Source: Parietichytrium sp. I65-24A (taxonomy: Eukaryota; Sar; Bigyra; Thraustochytrida; Thraustochytriidae). Taken from it: a DNA stretch of 64,000 nt. The notes beneath the pieces are model-generated. The model was not told the DNA's origin. It was given only the letters and a program-made list of their open reading frames with translations, and did not search any database. Position numbers and translations under genes: made by a program. This document shows, piece by piece, positions 1 to 10,732 of this stretch. How positions within the stretch are numbered: the stretch's first letter is position 1; every line of letters begins with the position of its first letter. The stretch is taken from assembly GCA_012862575.1 (NCBI GenBank), contig BLSF01000073.1, forward strand, positions 62,001-126,000. Direction: 5' to 3'.

Positions 1-1166
1 ACAAATCTCTCGCAAAGCAAATTACGGACGCATCGGAAGGCGAAAAGATCAAATCCGACAAGCGTCATATCTATCTGTCCCGAGAAGGAGCGATTCCGCC
101 CGATAGTGATGTCGAGGTGCCAGCTGCTGACATGCGCAAGCGCGAGAGGGCCGAGAACGAAAAGAAAACCAAGCTTGCAAACCCTCTGTTTTTCGTCTCC
201 CCAGTGCGCCTGTCGGTTCGCAACCTTTTTACGGGGAGCAAGGATGGAATGGAGAAGGCAGTAGAGGAAAAGGCTCTCATGTCAGCTTTTGTGAAAGCCG
301 CCAACGCGGGCATGGAGCAGGGTGTGGTCTCCGACAACGAAGGCGACAAATCTCTTTTTCCATTCGCGTGGCCGTCCAAGCAACACTTGAAGAAACCCTC
401 CGTCGTAGAAGCCAGAGTGTTGAGAGAAGCTAACCTGATCGAGGAGGCTGACCAAAATGATTCACGTAGAGGGGCCAAGAAGAAGAAGGCCCTGGGACCC
501 TCCAAAGGCTTTGGGTTTGTGGAATTCAAGGAGCACGTGCATGCGCTTGCCGCTCTTCGCGTGCTCAACAACAACCCTGCGTACGCATATCTTGCAGCTG
601 GCGGCTCGAAGGCGATGAAGAAGCCTGCCGGCGAACGCTCTCGCCTCATCGTCGAGTTTGCAGTGGAAAACGCTGCCAAAATTCGCCAACGCCAGGCACG
701 CTTAGACAGCGCTCGAAGCAAGCAAAAGCTGTCCAACAACGCTGCCAAAGCCATGGAGTTTGCGAAGGAGCAGCTCAGAGGGAAAGGTCAAATCGAGCTA
801 GGTCGCAAATTGGCTAGAGCTGAAAAGTGGAAAAACAAAAAGGAAGCCAGGGCGTCCACAGACCCTCGCGAAAACCGCATTCAGCGCAAGGATGGCGACT
901 CTAAGGGCGTTTCCCGGAAACGCCCAAGATCGGAGGCAGACTCTGGTCGCTCAAAAGCCAAGGATGAGAAGAAGCGCGAGAAAGGAGACCAGGGTAGCAA
1001 GCCAGCAAAGAAGCAGAGAAAGGAGAAGAAGGAGAAGAAGGAAAAGGTGAAAGAGCCTCGTGCAGCTCCAAGCAAGGCGCTCGTGGAGCAGTACAAAAAC
1101 TCTTTGTTTTTCGATAATGATGCCAAGTCCACTGAGCAAACCCGCAAACGGTGGTTCGATGTCTAA
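1..1166 (+). CDS. Nop4/RBM28-like nucleolar RNA-binding protein, 3' part
   Basis: The frame is open from the window edge, so the 5' part of the gene lies outside. The first ATG inside the frame is not taken as the start. The retained part resembles the C-terminal RRM and basic tail of Nop4 (yeast) / RBM28 (animals), nucleolar proteins needed for 60S pre-rRNA processing. An RNP2-like RLSVRNL lies near nucleotide 207 and a textbook RNP1 (KGFGFVEF) near 505, separated by a long loop as is usual for the last RRM of this family. The family phrase for a KR-rich LYLAREG segment is recognisable just before it (HIYLSREG near 65). The tail from about 680 is rich in Lys, Arg and Glu, typical of nucleolar proteins. 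Family assignment is good; exact orthology (Nop4 or RBM28) cannot be decided from the fragment. Confidence 0.82.
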   Translation, partial: KSLAKQITDASEGEKIKSDKRHIYLSREGAIPPDSDVEVPAADMRKRERAENEKKTKLANPLFFVSPVRLSVRNLFTGSKDGMEKAVEEKALMSAFVKAANAGMEQGVVSDNEGDKSLFPFAWPSKQHLKKPSVVEARVLREANLIEEADQNDSRRGAKKKKALGPSKGFGFVEFKEHVHALAALRVLNNNPAYAYLAAGGSKAMKKPAGERSRLIVEFAVENAAKIRQRQARLDSARSKQKLSNNAAKAMEFAKEQLRGKGQIELGRKLARAEKWKNKKEARASTDPRENRIQRKDGDSKGVSRKRPRSEADSGRSKAKDEKKREKGDQGSKPAKKQRKEKKEKKEKVKEPRAAPSKALVEQYKNSLFFDNDAKSTEQTRKRWFDV

Positions 1167-1411
1167 ATGCAAACCGTGTTCACAACTTTCCATTTCAAAA
1201 ACTGTGCCTGATCAAAAATGTCTTTCTTTTTTCCTTTTTCTCTCAATTGGAAACCACTGAGGAAACTTCCCACGTGGCCTGTTGAGTATTCGCAGCTTAG
1301 AAAAAAGAAAAGGAAAATCTGCAACTGTACGATGCACGAGATTTGATTGGAGAACAAGAAAGAAGCCAACTACAGATACGTAATTCTCGGAAGCGCATAT
1401 AAATATATTTG

Positions 1412-2118
1412 CTAAGCGTATTGGATACCTCTCTCGCCACGGAGAGGCTCGGTTTCTTCCTTGTTGAACTCCCGGTCCTTCTTCTTTTCTGCCTTTTCAG
1501 AAGCGCCACGCACAATGCTGTACGTCGACCAACAAATGAAGAAAGTGATGATTGCAAGAAGCAGCGAGAACGCGGCCCCAATGCAGTACCACACCCTCGC
1601 GACATCTTCGTCCGGGAGCGAACCTGGTTCCAGGGACAGGTAGTACGCTGTAAAGCCACCGTCCCAGGTGAATGGGCGAATGTAGATGTAGCAATAGTAC
1701 ACGGTCCAGGCAAGAATAATCAATTGGGCACTGCACAAAGCGAGAATCCGTCAGGGCCCAACGAGCCATCGCACATAGCGCCGCATTTTTCAAACAACAC
1801 GGTTTCAAACGTACCAAATATACACCGAAAGAAGAAGGTTGGCGGCCCAGCGCGTGGCAAAGCACCATCCGAGGCATTCCCTGACGCAGACGAGTAGCAT
1901 GCCGACGATTGCGACCACGCAAACGAACACGAAGAACGCGATTCCCGAGGGAAGCTCTTTGCTAGCATGCTTTGAATTGAACAGCCTGTCCACAGCCAGC
2001 AGCAACGAGAAGACGATGCCAACATCAGCAAGCAGCCAAAATTACAAACCACACCAGACCGCAACCCCCAAACTCACACTATCGCCGGCAGCGCAAGGAT
2101 GATCTCCCACGTGAGCAT
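1412..2118 (-). CDS. Small tetraspan membrane protein, three exons
   Basis: Three exons on the minus strand: 2118-2078, 1985-1815 and 1730-1412. They join in one frame of 176 codons. Intron 1 (2077-1986, 92 bp) begins GTGAGT and ends GACAG; intron 2 (1814-1731, 84 bp) begins GTACGT and ends GTGCAG. Intron 2 is convincing because it bridges two hydrophobic frames; intron 1 is less certain. The product starts MLTWEIILALPAIV and has hydrophobic segments at about residues 4-15 (short), 30-50, 62-86 and 117-142, then a charged Lys/Glu-rich tail of about 30 residues that is probably cytosolic. No known family was recognised. An upstream in-frame extension without ATG exists, so the N-terminus may be longer or carry another exon. 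The gene converges on the Nop4-like gene, with 245 bp between the stops. Confidence 0.55.
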
Positions 2119-2328
2119 ATAAAAATGCGAGGAGATTGTAGACAACGCGCCGCACACTCCACACATCTTTCCCGCGCTTTTCAACTTTTCAACTTTTCAA
2201 ATCCTCACACTTCTCACACTGATGATCTTTTTCAATCAAAGAGTGTTCAACTGTTCAACAAAGAGTTCAAAATTCAACAATCAATCAATCAATCTTGTAA
2301 ACTTCAAACTTCTTCCAACTTCAAACTA

Positions 2329-2361
<33 letters not shown>

Positions 2362-3276
2362 CTGCGCTTCGCCAGCCAATACCTATCAATTGTATAATCC
2401 CTTTTAGCCCTTATATATATATGTGTAACGGCGCGTACACTTTAGTTTCTCCCACAGTCCTCGCGGGCGCGTCCTCTGATCACTCGCCTCTTCTACCACT
2501 ATCTAGCCTAATTACTAGCACTCGGCCACCCTGAAGATTGTTGCTCTTGTTTTAGAGCCCTCTCGGCGATGGGGGAGGACTATTGTTTAGAGTATTGAGG
2601 GTTAGTGGACGGGTGGATTTGGGAGGGATAGTCCTGCTTAGCGGTTAATAGGATTGTCGAAGAGATCGTTGGGCGGTGTCTGCGAGTGTTAAATATTGAT
2701 ATCAATAATTATGTTTTATGATAGTAAGATTAATAGAGACGTGCTTCATGGAGTCTTGTGGAATGAAATCCTTTGGACATTAGGAATTGTTTATGAAACA
2801 CGGTACTATAGATGACACTAATAACAGACATTATTATGATGCGCTGTTACAAGACTAGGTGCTTCCATTGTTTGCAATGAGAGAAAAAAGATAATGCATT
2901 AGTATTTTGTTGAATTTTGTTCTGAATTGAACATGTTCATTGTTGATTTCAATTTGACATGTGAATGAATGAAGAACAAATAGAAATGATCATTGACAGT
3001 GAATGAAATTCGTCTGCAATGGCTGTTCATGTCGAGTCGAATTAAGTACAGAAGTCAAAAGCGAATGCATAGCCTCTGCGTCCGCGACGTTGGCGATATT
3101 TGGCGGTGGTGGCAGACTCTCTGCTGGTTGTCTGCTGATATCCGGGCTTGCAAAAGTGGAAGGTGCAATCATGCCTCCAAGCCAAACGCCAAATAGAGCA
3201 GTTGGGGCTTCCAAATGGAAAATGGAAGACAAGATGGTTTTGGAAGGCACAGCAGGCCAGGCGCTGAGAATTGCCG
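2119..3276. other. Intergenic spacer with CT microsatellite
   Basis: No supported gene. It holds a CT dinucleotide run (2329-2355), several TCAA repeats near 2280 and an AT-rich stretch from about 2690 to 3000. The last 150 bases resemble a stretch near 6160-6230 in the next spacer, so the edge next to the first EGF-7TM gene may be part of the duplicated block. Confidence 0.5.
2329..2355. repeat. (CT)n microsatellite
   Basis: An uninterrupted run of about thirteen CT dinucleotides in the spacer between the tetraspan gene and the EGF-7TM array. Confidence 0.9.
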
Positions 3277-4356
3277 CTATTCCTGGAGGGGCGTAATTTT
3301 GGAGCTGTTTATAGATTGCTCGGTCCGGTTCGCAGAAGTGGTGACGGTGACAGCGGAAGAGGCCTTTGCAGGTTTCTTTTGCTCCATGTAGTAAATGTTC
3401 ACCGGGTGGCTCTTCACGACAGTCGACAGTAATAGAAAGAATGTGATGGCCAGTGACTGCAGCGGAAGCAGCGTCGGGATGGTTGTGAACGCAATGTAGA
3501 TGATAGAGCTCAAGGTTAGGGCTCTGGACCTGTCTTTTCCAAGCTTATCCATGTAATCCATCACCTTTTGAGCCTTTGCTGACTCCGCAGACGCCTTCGA
3601 CTTGGACATTGCTCCAATGATCTCTCGAATCTGGCCTGCAACATTGCGCTCCACCAAGGCCATTGATAGCAAATAGCAGAGGAAACCAATGTTTCGAGCC
3701 GCGATTCCGTATCGCATGTACGACGTCTCCGGGTTCATGTGCTCCTGAAAGAGACTGGAGAGTAGGAAACCCATATTCGTGAAGATGTATATGGTGAAGG
3801 TGCCCCAGTACGCTACGGAAAGGATTTTCTGAAGCCATTTCATTTTATCGGGATTCAAACCAGAACTTTTGGAAACCAAGGCAAAGTTGCGCAGACCTGA
3901 AAGGCTTGTGTTTATGAACCCAATGGTGATACTGATCAAGAAGGTCAAAGTCAGGGGCACGTCTCTTCCCAAAGAAGCCCCATCGGCTGGAGCGAGCTTC
4001 ATGATAGCGAGAGAGATCACAAAAATAGCATTTGTCAAGCATAGGGTGAGAATCTGAAAGCTAGGAAATTGCCAAGGCTTAAGTTGTTTGCCTCTTCTGG
4101 CACGAGTCTCCTTGTTTCGAAGATATAGCATGCGTTGCCTGGGTATAGAGCGAATGCCGCGATAGAGTAGCGCGATCCATCCTATTAGGGACAAGGACCA
4201 GAGAACTTGTTCAAGGAGCCTTGGCATGGGACAAGCATATCCATCATAAGAGAGCACGTCAGTCTTGCCTGTCCAGCCCGGATCGCAGACGCAGTACCCA
4301 TCTTGGCAGGTTCCGTGCAGGCACGTTCCGATGCAACGGGGCTCGGAACCATTCAT
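3277..4356 (-). CDS. EGF-like/seven-transmembrane protein, array copy 1
   Basis: 359 residues from the ATG at 4356; the frame continues upstream to 4533 but only through non-ATG codons. Residues 8-42 form a tenascin-type EGF-like module with six cysteines (C8, C12, C17, C22, C24, C42) and the usual pattern GTCLHGTC...CVCDPGWTG. Seven hydrophobic segments follow at about 47-68, 98-120, 133-153, 182-204, 217-237, 280-299 and 300-314. Between segments 5 and 6 lies a charged loop with MSKSKASAESAKAQKVMDY, conserved in all four copies; the C-tail begins with a conserved SHPVN. No signal peptide is seen, so the short N-terminus was probably placed outside by the first membrane segment. The plan resembles a small receptor, but no GPCR class is recognised and no ligand can be named. 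Most similar to copy 2. Confidence 0.85.
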   Translation of the reverse strand: MNGSEPRCIGTCLHGTCQDGYCVCDPGWTGKTDVLSYDGYACPMPRLLEQVLWSLSLIGWIALLYRGIRSIPRQRMLYLRNKETRARRGKQLKPWQFPSFQILTLCLTNAIFVISLAIMKLAPADGASLGRDVPLTLTFLISITIGFINTSLSGLRNFALVSKSSGLNPDKMKWLQKILSVAYWGTFTIYIFTNMGFLLSSLFQEHMNPETSYMRYGIAARNIGFLCYLLSMALVERNVAGQIREIIGAMSKSKASAESAKAQKVMDYMDKLGKDRSRALTLSSIIYIAFTTIPTLLPLQSLAITFFLLLSTVVKSHPVNIYYMEQKKPAKASSAVTVTTSANRTEQSINSSKITPLQE

Positions 4357-6579
4357 CTCTGACTCGCTCAGTTCTCGCACAAGACGCAGTCCCCCCCGGC
4401 GCTGCGTCGCTCGCACAAAAAGCTCTCCCTCGCTCACGCTGCAGATCCCTCTACCGTACGCGATCGCGTTTCGATTATGATTCTGGTTTTGGCTTCGGTT
4501 TCGGTTTTGCAAGGAGAGATACTTGTTTCTCACAAAGTCAACGCCATTCCTTTCTCACTTGGGCACCTATACAAGACGGGGCACTAAGCTGCCTGCCACC
4601 TACATCTTCACCACCTCTATCCTGTTTCATATTCCCACTTGATTTAATGTTTTAATGTTTTATATTCCCACTTCCAGTTCGACATTTTCTTACTCCACTC
4701 AACCTTTTACTCACTATGGCCTGGCATATATAACACTGCTCTCTACTGGTACTCTACTACTCTGAATCGTTCCGTTTCGTTGGCATTTTCGGGGCGCACT
4801 TTGCGATGCCAGTCCAACATTCTAGCAGTACTTTCGACCGCAATGCGTGCCAGGCCCTGATCTCTTGACCGCGGTCTTGCGAGGGCAAACTCACCTTGCC
4901 AAAGCACTTCTTTAATAAGACCGCGTTGTGTGTGGCTATCGTCAACATTAGCACGGCGGCTTATCTCTCAACGCTCATGGCAAGGCTCAGGGCTCAGGCT
5001 TACCCAAGGTTCAACGCATCTGGTATGACTGTGGTGGTCTTGACAGGAGGTTTCCAATTCCTCATGCTCAATATTCCCGCTTGCTATTCAACATTTTTCT
5101 TGTTTTTTTCGCCGATGATGTTCTATTCGAACTTACTGTGAAGTTACTTTTCCGATTCTTTCGCTTCTTAAAATTCATAGCTCTGGCGTTCTTTAAAGAG
5201 GATGGCGCGGTCTTGCGCGAAGATCTACTTTTCTCATTTGGTAATAAATGGGAGAAGCGATCAGTGGAATGCTGAAGAAAGGGGAAACGATCGAAACCAT
5301 TCGTGTCCAAAGTACCGAAACTCTATGCCGGTACTGACTTGAATACCTAACCCTCAAGTGCGACCTGCACACTTGGCAAAAAGGTCGACTGATACCTTTC
5401 GTGCCGAATACTCTCCTTCGCTGGGCGTGGCAATGGGAAATAGCATGCCAAGCAGGCGTTTCCTTTGCCAAGTGTGGGTGAATCTCAGCAGGATAATACC
5501 GAGCTTGATCCGTTATTTCAAGCCTTAACGGAATTGGTTGTGTTGAGGTGAGTTGAGATGAGATAAGATGAGATGAGATGAGATGAGATGAGATGAGATG
5601 AGATGAGATGAGATGAGATGAGATGAGATGAGATGAGCGGATGAGACCCTGTCTTCTCACCCGGGTCGAAGTCACGGAGTCCGAGTCTGGGTCTGGTCGT
5701 AATTCAACGTATCTGGAATGACTCCTCGGATTATTTCTCCTCGAATGCGCCTTGTTTGGACTGCAATGTTTTGAAACAGAGAAGAAGTTTTTGGACAAGA
5801 CATTATTGTGGCCAAATTCCGGGTAGGGAGGGTATGGAGGTTTTGGAAGATAGAATTGGTCGCGGGCGCACGATGTGCAGATTGTACCGGTAAACTTTCT
5901 GACTTCGAACGTCTTTATTCAAGCCCTCCAATCCCAACATAGCTATGTATGGAATCTATCAATCTCTCAAACATGACAGCGGTCTTGGTTTTGAACATGC
6001 TGAATCTCTTCTTTGGGTTTTCTTCTCCGTGCCTTGCATTGTTTCAATCAGGGGAGCTGGAGCATACGCCGGGTTTCTGTGCAACACTTTGACAATATTA
6101 CGTGGCCAAATGTAGCGTTTTTATGCACAATGTCGATAAAGTCAGTGGTGTCGGTGATGTGCTGGCGGATGGCGGGGGCAAAAGACTCTCGCGCGGCTGC
6201 GGGAGACTCCTGATGTCGGCGTCGTCAATATCTATGAATGCTCTCCCCCCCTTTACGATGCTCATTCTGTAGAACTCGAACAGAAATTGTTGGATAGCTC
6301 GATGACATTCCCAAACCATTCCAAAATTGACTTTTCCCCTCGAGCGCGCAGGTGTCGGCAAGTCAAAATTACTTTCGTCCAAACGTCACCCTGCACTTGC
6401 CCCACGAACGCTGCTCTCTATCGCTCGCTCCCGCTTGCAGCCCAATTGTAAGATTTCTTTCGTGCTCCTGTCCATTGGGGTCAGAATGTGTCAAGCTAGC
6501 TCGCTCTTTAGTTGGTAGACAGACAACAAAAGGAAACAAATGCGTTGGTAATAAAAAGCAAACTATGATCGGGAATTCA
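4357..6579. other. Spacer between EGF-7TM copies 1 and 2
   Basis: No supported gene. The 5' flank of copy 1 holds a 13-base block, GCGCTGCGTCGCT (4399-4411), 43 bases before the ATG, that recurs at the same distance before copy 2. A 19-base string TTCAACGCATCTGGTATGA (5010-5028) recurs exactly at 9126-9144 and approximately at 5703-5721. A GAGAT pentanucleotide array lies at 5554-5637. The segment around 6160-6230 resembles 3100-3150. These are signs of old segmental duplication. Confidence 0.5.
5554..5637. repeat. (GAGAT)n pentanucleotide array
   Basis: About seventeen tandem copies of the pentamer GATGA/GAGAT, nearly perfect, with one GATAA variant near the left end. It lies in the spacer between EGF-7TM copies 1 and 2. 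Confidence 0.92.
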
Positions 6580-7650
6580 TCAGGTACCGGAGGTTGCGTG
6601 CGAAGACATTACTGAGCCTTCGGTGGTGAAACCCGGAGTGACACTCGTCACAGACCCTTTCGCAGGCTTCTTGCGCTCCGAGTCATACATATTTACCGGA
6701 TGGCTTTTGACAAAGGAAGCCAAGGACATGAAAAGTGCGATGGCAAGTGACTGAAATGGCCACAGCTGCGGGACAAATGAGAATGCCAAGTAAATGACGG
6801 AGGTCAACGTCAATGCCTTGCGTCTCTCCTTCCCGAGCTTCCTCATGTAATCCATCACCTTTTGAGCCCTTGCTGTCTCAGCAGACTCCTTCGTCCTAGA
6901 CATATTTTCGATAATGCTCTGAATTTGAGCAGTCACCTTGCGCTCTGTCACAGCCATAGAAAGTAGATAAAACACGAACCCCATGTTTCTTGCGACGATT
7001 CCAAATCTCATGTACGAATTTTCCGGATCCATTTGATCTTGAAATGCACTGGAGAGCAAAAAGCTCCACGTGACCGAAATGTAGACACCGAGGCTGCCCC
7101 AGTACACTCTCGTGAGACTTCTCTTCAGTGAAGTCATTTTCTCAGGACTCAACCCAGAGCTTTTGGAGACCAAGCTAAAGTTTCGCAGATCTGCAATAAC
7201 GGTGACTGAAAAGCCAACGGAGATGTTGATCGAGAAAAGCAAAGTGAAAGGTACATCTCTTCCCAAAGAGATGCCATCCGCTGCGGCCAGTTTCATCAAA
7301 GATAATGCAATCGTCATAACAGCGTTTAATATGCTCAGGCCAATTACCTGCATGCTGGGATATTGCCAAAGCATGAGTCGCTTTCCTCTCCTAGCTTGAC
7401 TTGCCTTGCTCCGAAGGTAGAGGGCATGCTGCCGAGGAATAGACCGTACGGCACGAAAGAGAAGGATGGTCCAGCCGATCAGCGCGATGCTCCATAAAAC
7501 GTGCTCTGCGAGCCTTGGCATCGGGCAGTCATATCCTTCGTAAGAGAGCACGTCAGTCTTGCCTGTCCAGCCCGGATTGCACAAGCAGAACCCATTCTGG
7601 CACGTCCCGTGCAGACAGGTCCCGCTGCAACTGGGCTCCGAACTATTCAT
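6580..7650 (-). CDS. EGF-like/seven-transmembrane protein, array copy 2
   Basis: 356 residues from the ATG at 7650; the frame upstream of it uses only TTG and other non-ATG codons. The N-terminal EGF-like module (about residues 8-42) is nearly identical in cysteine spacing to copy 1 (GTCLHGTC, CLCNPGWTG, DCPMPRL). Seven hydrophobic segments follow at matching positions, with the conserved LRNFSLVSKSSGL loop after segment 3, the SYMRFGIVARN segment, and the MSRTKESAETARAQKVMDY loop between segments 5 and 6. The C-tail starts with SHPVNMY. The close match to copy 1, extending into the 5' flank, suggests that copies 1 and 2 are the product of a later duplication than the split from copies 3 and 4. 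Function is unknown; a surface receptor or adhesion-like protein is an inference. Confidence 0.85.
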   Translation of the reverse strand: MNSSEPSCSGTCLHGTCQNGFCLCNPGWTGKTDVLSYEGYDCPMPRLAEHVLWSIALIGWTILLFRAVRSIPRQHALYLRSKASQARRGKRLMLWQYPSMQVIGLSILNAVMTIALSLMKLAAADGISLGRDVPFTLLFSINISVGFSVTVIADLRNFSLVSKSSGLSPEKMTSLKRSLTRVYWGSLGVYISVTWSFLLSSAFQDQMDPENSYMRFGIVARNMGFVFYLLSMAVTERKVTAQIQSIIENMSRTKESAETARAQKVMDYMRKLGKERRKALTLTSVIYLAFSFVPQLWPFQSLAIALFMSLASFVKSHPVNMYDSERKKPAKGSVTSVTPGFTTEGSVMSSHATSGT

Positions 7651-9664
7651 CTCTGGCTCGCACAGTTCCCGCTGAAGGCGCAATTCCCGCCCAGCGCTGC
7701 GTCGCTAACACAAAGCCCTCCTGCAGGGCGCCGATTGATAAGCCGTGCAGTGAGTACCTTGCCCGCACTAGCACTCGCGCTCGCACTCGCACTCGTGTCT
7801 TCGTCTCGGTTGAGAGGCTTCTCAATGCGGTTTGCCCAAGGTCACCGACTTGCAAGAATGACACATAGTCGTTGCGCTTTGCGACAGGATGTCTCCTCAA
7901 AACCACTTTCATGAGCAATGTGTACGAGTTATGTCGGGCCATACGGTAGGCGTCGGTAGCCTTGTTTGGGGTCTTGGGCCTGGAGAGGTCCCGGACGCGA
8001 GACCAACCTACTGCCCAGCTAAGGACTTCTTCTTCTTCTTCTTCTGCGCTTTCTCTTGCCTCGGTCGCAGACTCTCTGCAATGCTTATAGCACAGTCTGC
8101 AAAGTCGCGAATGTTTCGTGTCATTCAACGACCTCCACCTCCATTTTCATAGCTTCTGTGAGTTGATGTCGCTTTCCTTGGCTCGAGCGAAAGAAAAAAA
8201 GCAAGAGAGGAAGGAAGAAGGTGGCACATTCCAATTTGTCCACGCCACGAAGTTGTCTCGCCTTGTACGAGATAGCTCATTCCACCAACCACTCCGCCCA
8301 TTCGTAGAGAAAGAACTTAGGCCTGCCGCCAGCTCCCTCTAAAAGTGTCCGTTGCTCGGCAATTGTTGTGCCCACTGCTGTCGTTTTATGCGACCAGGAA
8401 TCGCCGCCGAGAGTGCTTTGGAAAGATGATACCGCACGCCCAAAAAGAAGCGCATACTATGCTCACTGTCAACAGCAGCGCACTCACTCACTCGCTTCTG
8501 ACTTGTGACTTGTGACTTCTGAAAGCTTTGGAGCGTGATTTCTCAAACGAGACGGCACTTTTGCAAAGTTCAATTTGGACGGGCCAAATGTGCCTAAATT
8601 GGCAGTGGACTAACTAGAACCTCTACAGTGCATACACCTCCAGTCTTCTCACACTGTGAGTTCTGGCTCTAGTATTGCCTCAAAGTTTGCCTTTCCAACT
8701 TTGCTTTCTGCTACCAATCATCCAAGACCCAAGGTAGTGAGCATCAAGAATCTTACTGTGGGAAAGGGTTTCAACGGCTCTGAAGTATTACTTCCAAGTT
8801 AGTTTATTGTTAATCGCTAACTTTGGTTTTACTGTTAGTTAATGGTGAAACTACGTGCCAAGGCATGGCATGGCATTCCACTTGGGAAAACATGTCAAAG
8901 AACATTCTCCTGTTTGTCTTCTGCTTCCGTTGTCTTTTGTCATGTTTTCTCTATCTTTATCTTTGGGTTTCGCTTTGCAATGCGATAAATGTTCTTCGCA
9001 TCGCTGCAAGTGGAAGTTGGAACATCTGCTTCCTGTTCGATCATAAAACACAGTTTGCCTGCCTCGGGGTCTTCTTGTCCTCGGCTGGACATCGGAGAGC
9101 GTGTAGAGCGCAAGCGGAACGAAACTTCAACGCATCTGGTATGATTTTCAGCTGGTATGAAAGAACGAAAAGAATGACACAACATCTTTGAGAGCCCAGC
9201 TACTCGGGCTGTCTAGAGCAAGACATACCCGTCGTTTTGGGACACTGGTGCTCTACAGTCTACGGAGTCCAGTTGGCAGATCACGCATCTCTGTCACGGG
9301 CGGCTGCGCCAACTTGAACCCTATAACGATGCGACGATGATGTAACCGCCGCGAGCAAACTCCCAGGCCAGCCAATCACTGCCGCCCATGAGTCCAACTG
9401 ACGAAGAAAATCAAGTCTACTCAAGTTATGAACTCAAAAAGGCGTGCTATTTGCGCTTGTTTAGAATTCGCTGTTTGCGTCACGTTTGAAACGCTTTGTG
9501 TTCTATAGTGCAAGAGAGTGGCCCGTTTGCCTGCGATCAAAATATGCGCCGCGCTTGTTATAAATATACCAAAAACTGCAGCGCGACCTTACTCCAAATT
9601 TGCCTCTTCGAAGAAAAACTTTCGACATAAACCAAAAGCATGTTTCAACTGGAATACTCTGTTC
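7651..9664. other. Spacer between EGF-7TM copies 2 and 3
   Basis: No supported gene. The copy-2 flank carries GCGCTGCGTCGCT at 7694-7706, matching the copy-1 flank, followed by a run of CGCTCGCACTCGCA-type hexamers near 7770. The 19-base string shared with 5010-5028 lies at 9126-9144. A CTT/TTC run occurs at 8030-8045. Confidence 0.5.
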
Positions 9665-10732
9665 TCATGCATGCTCGCCGGAGGAAAGTACCGAGCTTGT
9701 GGCCACTGTCGATGGCGCAGCTGTCGATGGCGCACCTCCAGTCCCGGTGGGAGCCACTGAAGAGGCCTTCATGGGCTTTGATTTTTCTGCGTTGTAGGAG
9801 TTGATAGGATGACTTTTCGAGAGGGTCGCGAGACACAAAAATGTCGAAATGGGAATCGACTGATAACCCCACAAAGGTGGCATGGTGAAAATGATGTATA
9901 TAGTAAAGGCAACGGCTAGGGTCTTTCGACGCTCCTTCCCCAGGGAGATCAGATAATCCAAAACCTTTTGTGCCTTCATGGTTTCGGCGGACTCTTTGCT
10001 CTTTGACATGCCTTCAATGATTCCTCTTATTTGTTTGGCGACTTTTCGCTCTGTTGCTGCCATCGAGAGCATGTAAAACACAAATCCAAGGTTTCTGACG
10101 ACGACGCCAACTCGCATATAGGAAGTTGCTGGATCTTGCTGACCGATGATAGCGCTAGGAAGCACGAACGACCAAGTCGAGATGAGGTACGCCGCGAGAC
10201 TGGAGATGTACACCTTCTGGAGCGTACCCTTCATCTCCTTCATTTTGGCCTTGCTGAGGCCGGAGCTACGAGCCACAAGATCAAAGTTGCGCAGATCATG
10301 AATCAATGCAACTGTGAAAGCGACACTGACGTTCAGAAGAAATGCGATGGTAAATGGGATGTCCAGACCTAAGGTGCCAATTTGAAACACCTTGCCAAAA
10401 CTCAATACATAGGAAAGAGGGACCGTCACGCCCAGCGACAAGGCGATTATCTGCAGGCTGGGATATTGCCACCACGATATTTTCCGGCCCTTCTTCGCAT
10501 TGTTTGCCTTGGCTCGGAGAAACAGAGCATACTGGCGAGGCCAGCACTTGACTCCGCGCACAAACTGGAGGGTGAAACCCACTGCGACAGTGCTCCACAG
10601 AATCTGCTCCACGATGATCGGCATGGGGCAATCGTACCCATCGAAGGAGAGTATGTCAGTGCGTCCTGTGTACCCCTCATTGCAAACGCAAAAGTTTGTT
10701 TCATTCAGCTTCCCATTTGTACAGTTCGTCAT
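9665..10732 (-). CDS. EGF-like/seven-transmembrane protein, array copy 3 (reduced EGF module)
   Basis: 355 residues from the ATG at 10732; the longer frame up to 10828 starts with GTG and is not used. The ectodomain keeps the second half of the EGF pattern (CVCNEGYTGRTDILSFDGYDC) but has only four cysteines (about residues 4, 15, 17 and 33), so the first disulphide pair of copies 1, 2 and 4 is missing. There are two or more N-glycosylation sequons (NCT, NET). Seven hydrophobic segments follow, with the family loops LRNFDLVARSSGLSKAK, SYMRVGVVVRN and MSKSKESAETMKAQKVLDY, then PPLWGYQSIPI and SHPINSY. The PPLW motif is shared with copy 4 and not with copies 1 and 2. The tail ends in a Thr/Ser/Ala/Pro-rich stretch. 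Confidence 0.85.
   Translation of the reverse strand: MTNCTNGKLNETNFCVCNEGYTGRTDILSFDGYDCPMPIIVEQILWSTVAVGFTLQFVRGVKCWPRQYALFLRAKANNAKKGRKISWWQYPSLQIIALSLGVTVPLSYVLSFGKVFQIGTLGLDIPFTIAFLLNVSVAFTVALIHDLRNFDLVARSSGLSKAKMKEMKGTLQKVYISSLAAYLISTWSFVLPSAIIGQQDPATSYMRVGVVVRNLGFVFYMLSMAATERKVAKQIRGIIEGMSKSKESAETMKAQKVLDYLISLGKERRKTLAVAFTIYIIFTMPPLWGYQSIPISTFLCLATLSKSHPINSYNAEKSKPMKASSVAPTGTGGAPSTAAPSTVATSSVLSSGEHA

Noticed and set aside
4357-4533. Longer N-terminus for EGF-7TM copy 1 (and likewise copies 2 and 3)
   Set aside because: The extensions start with GTG or TTG, have low-complexity text, and in copy 2 the homologous stretch is in another frame. The first ATG aligns across copies.
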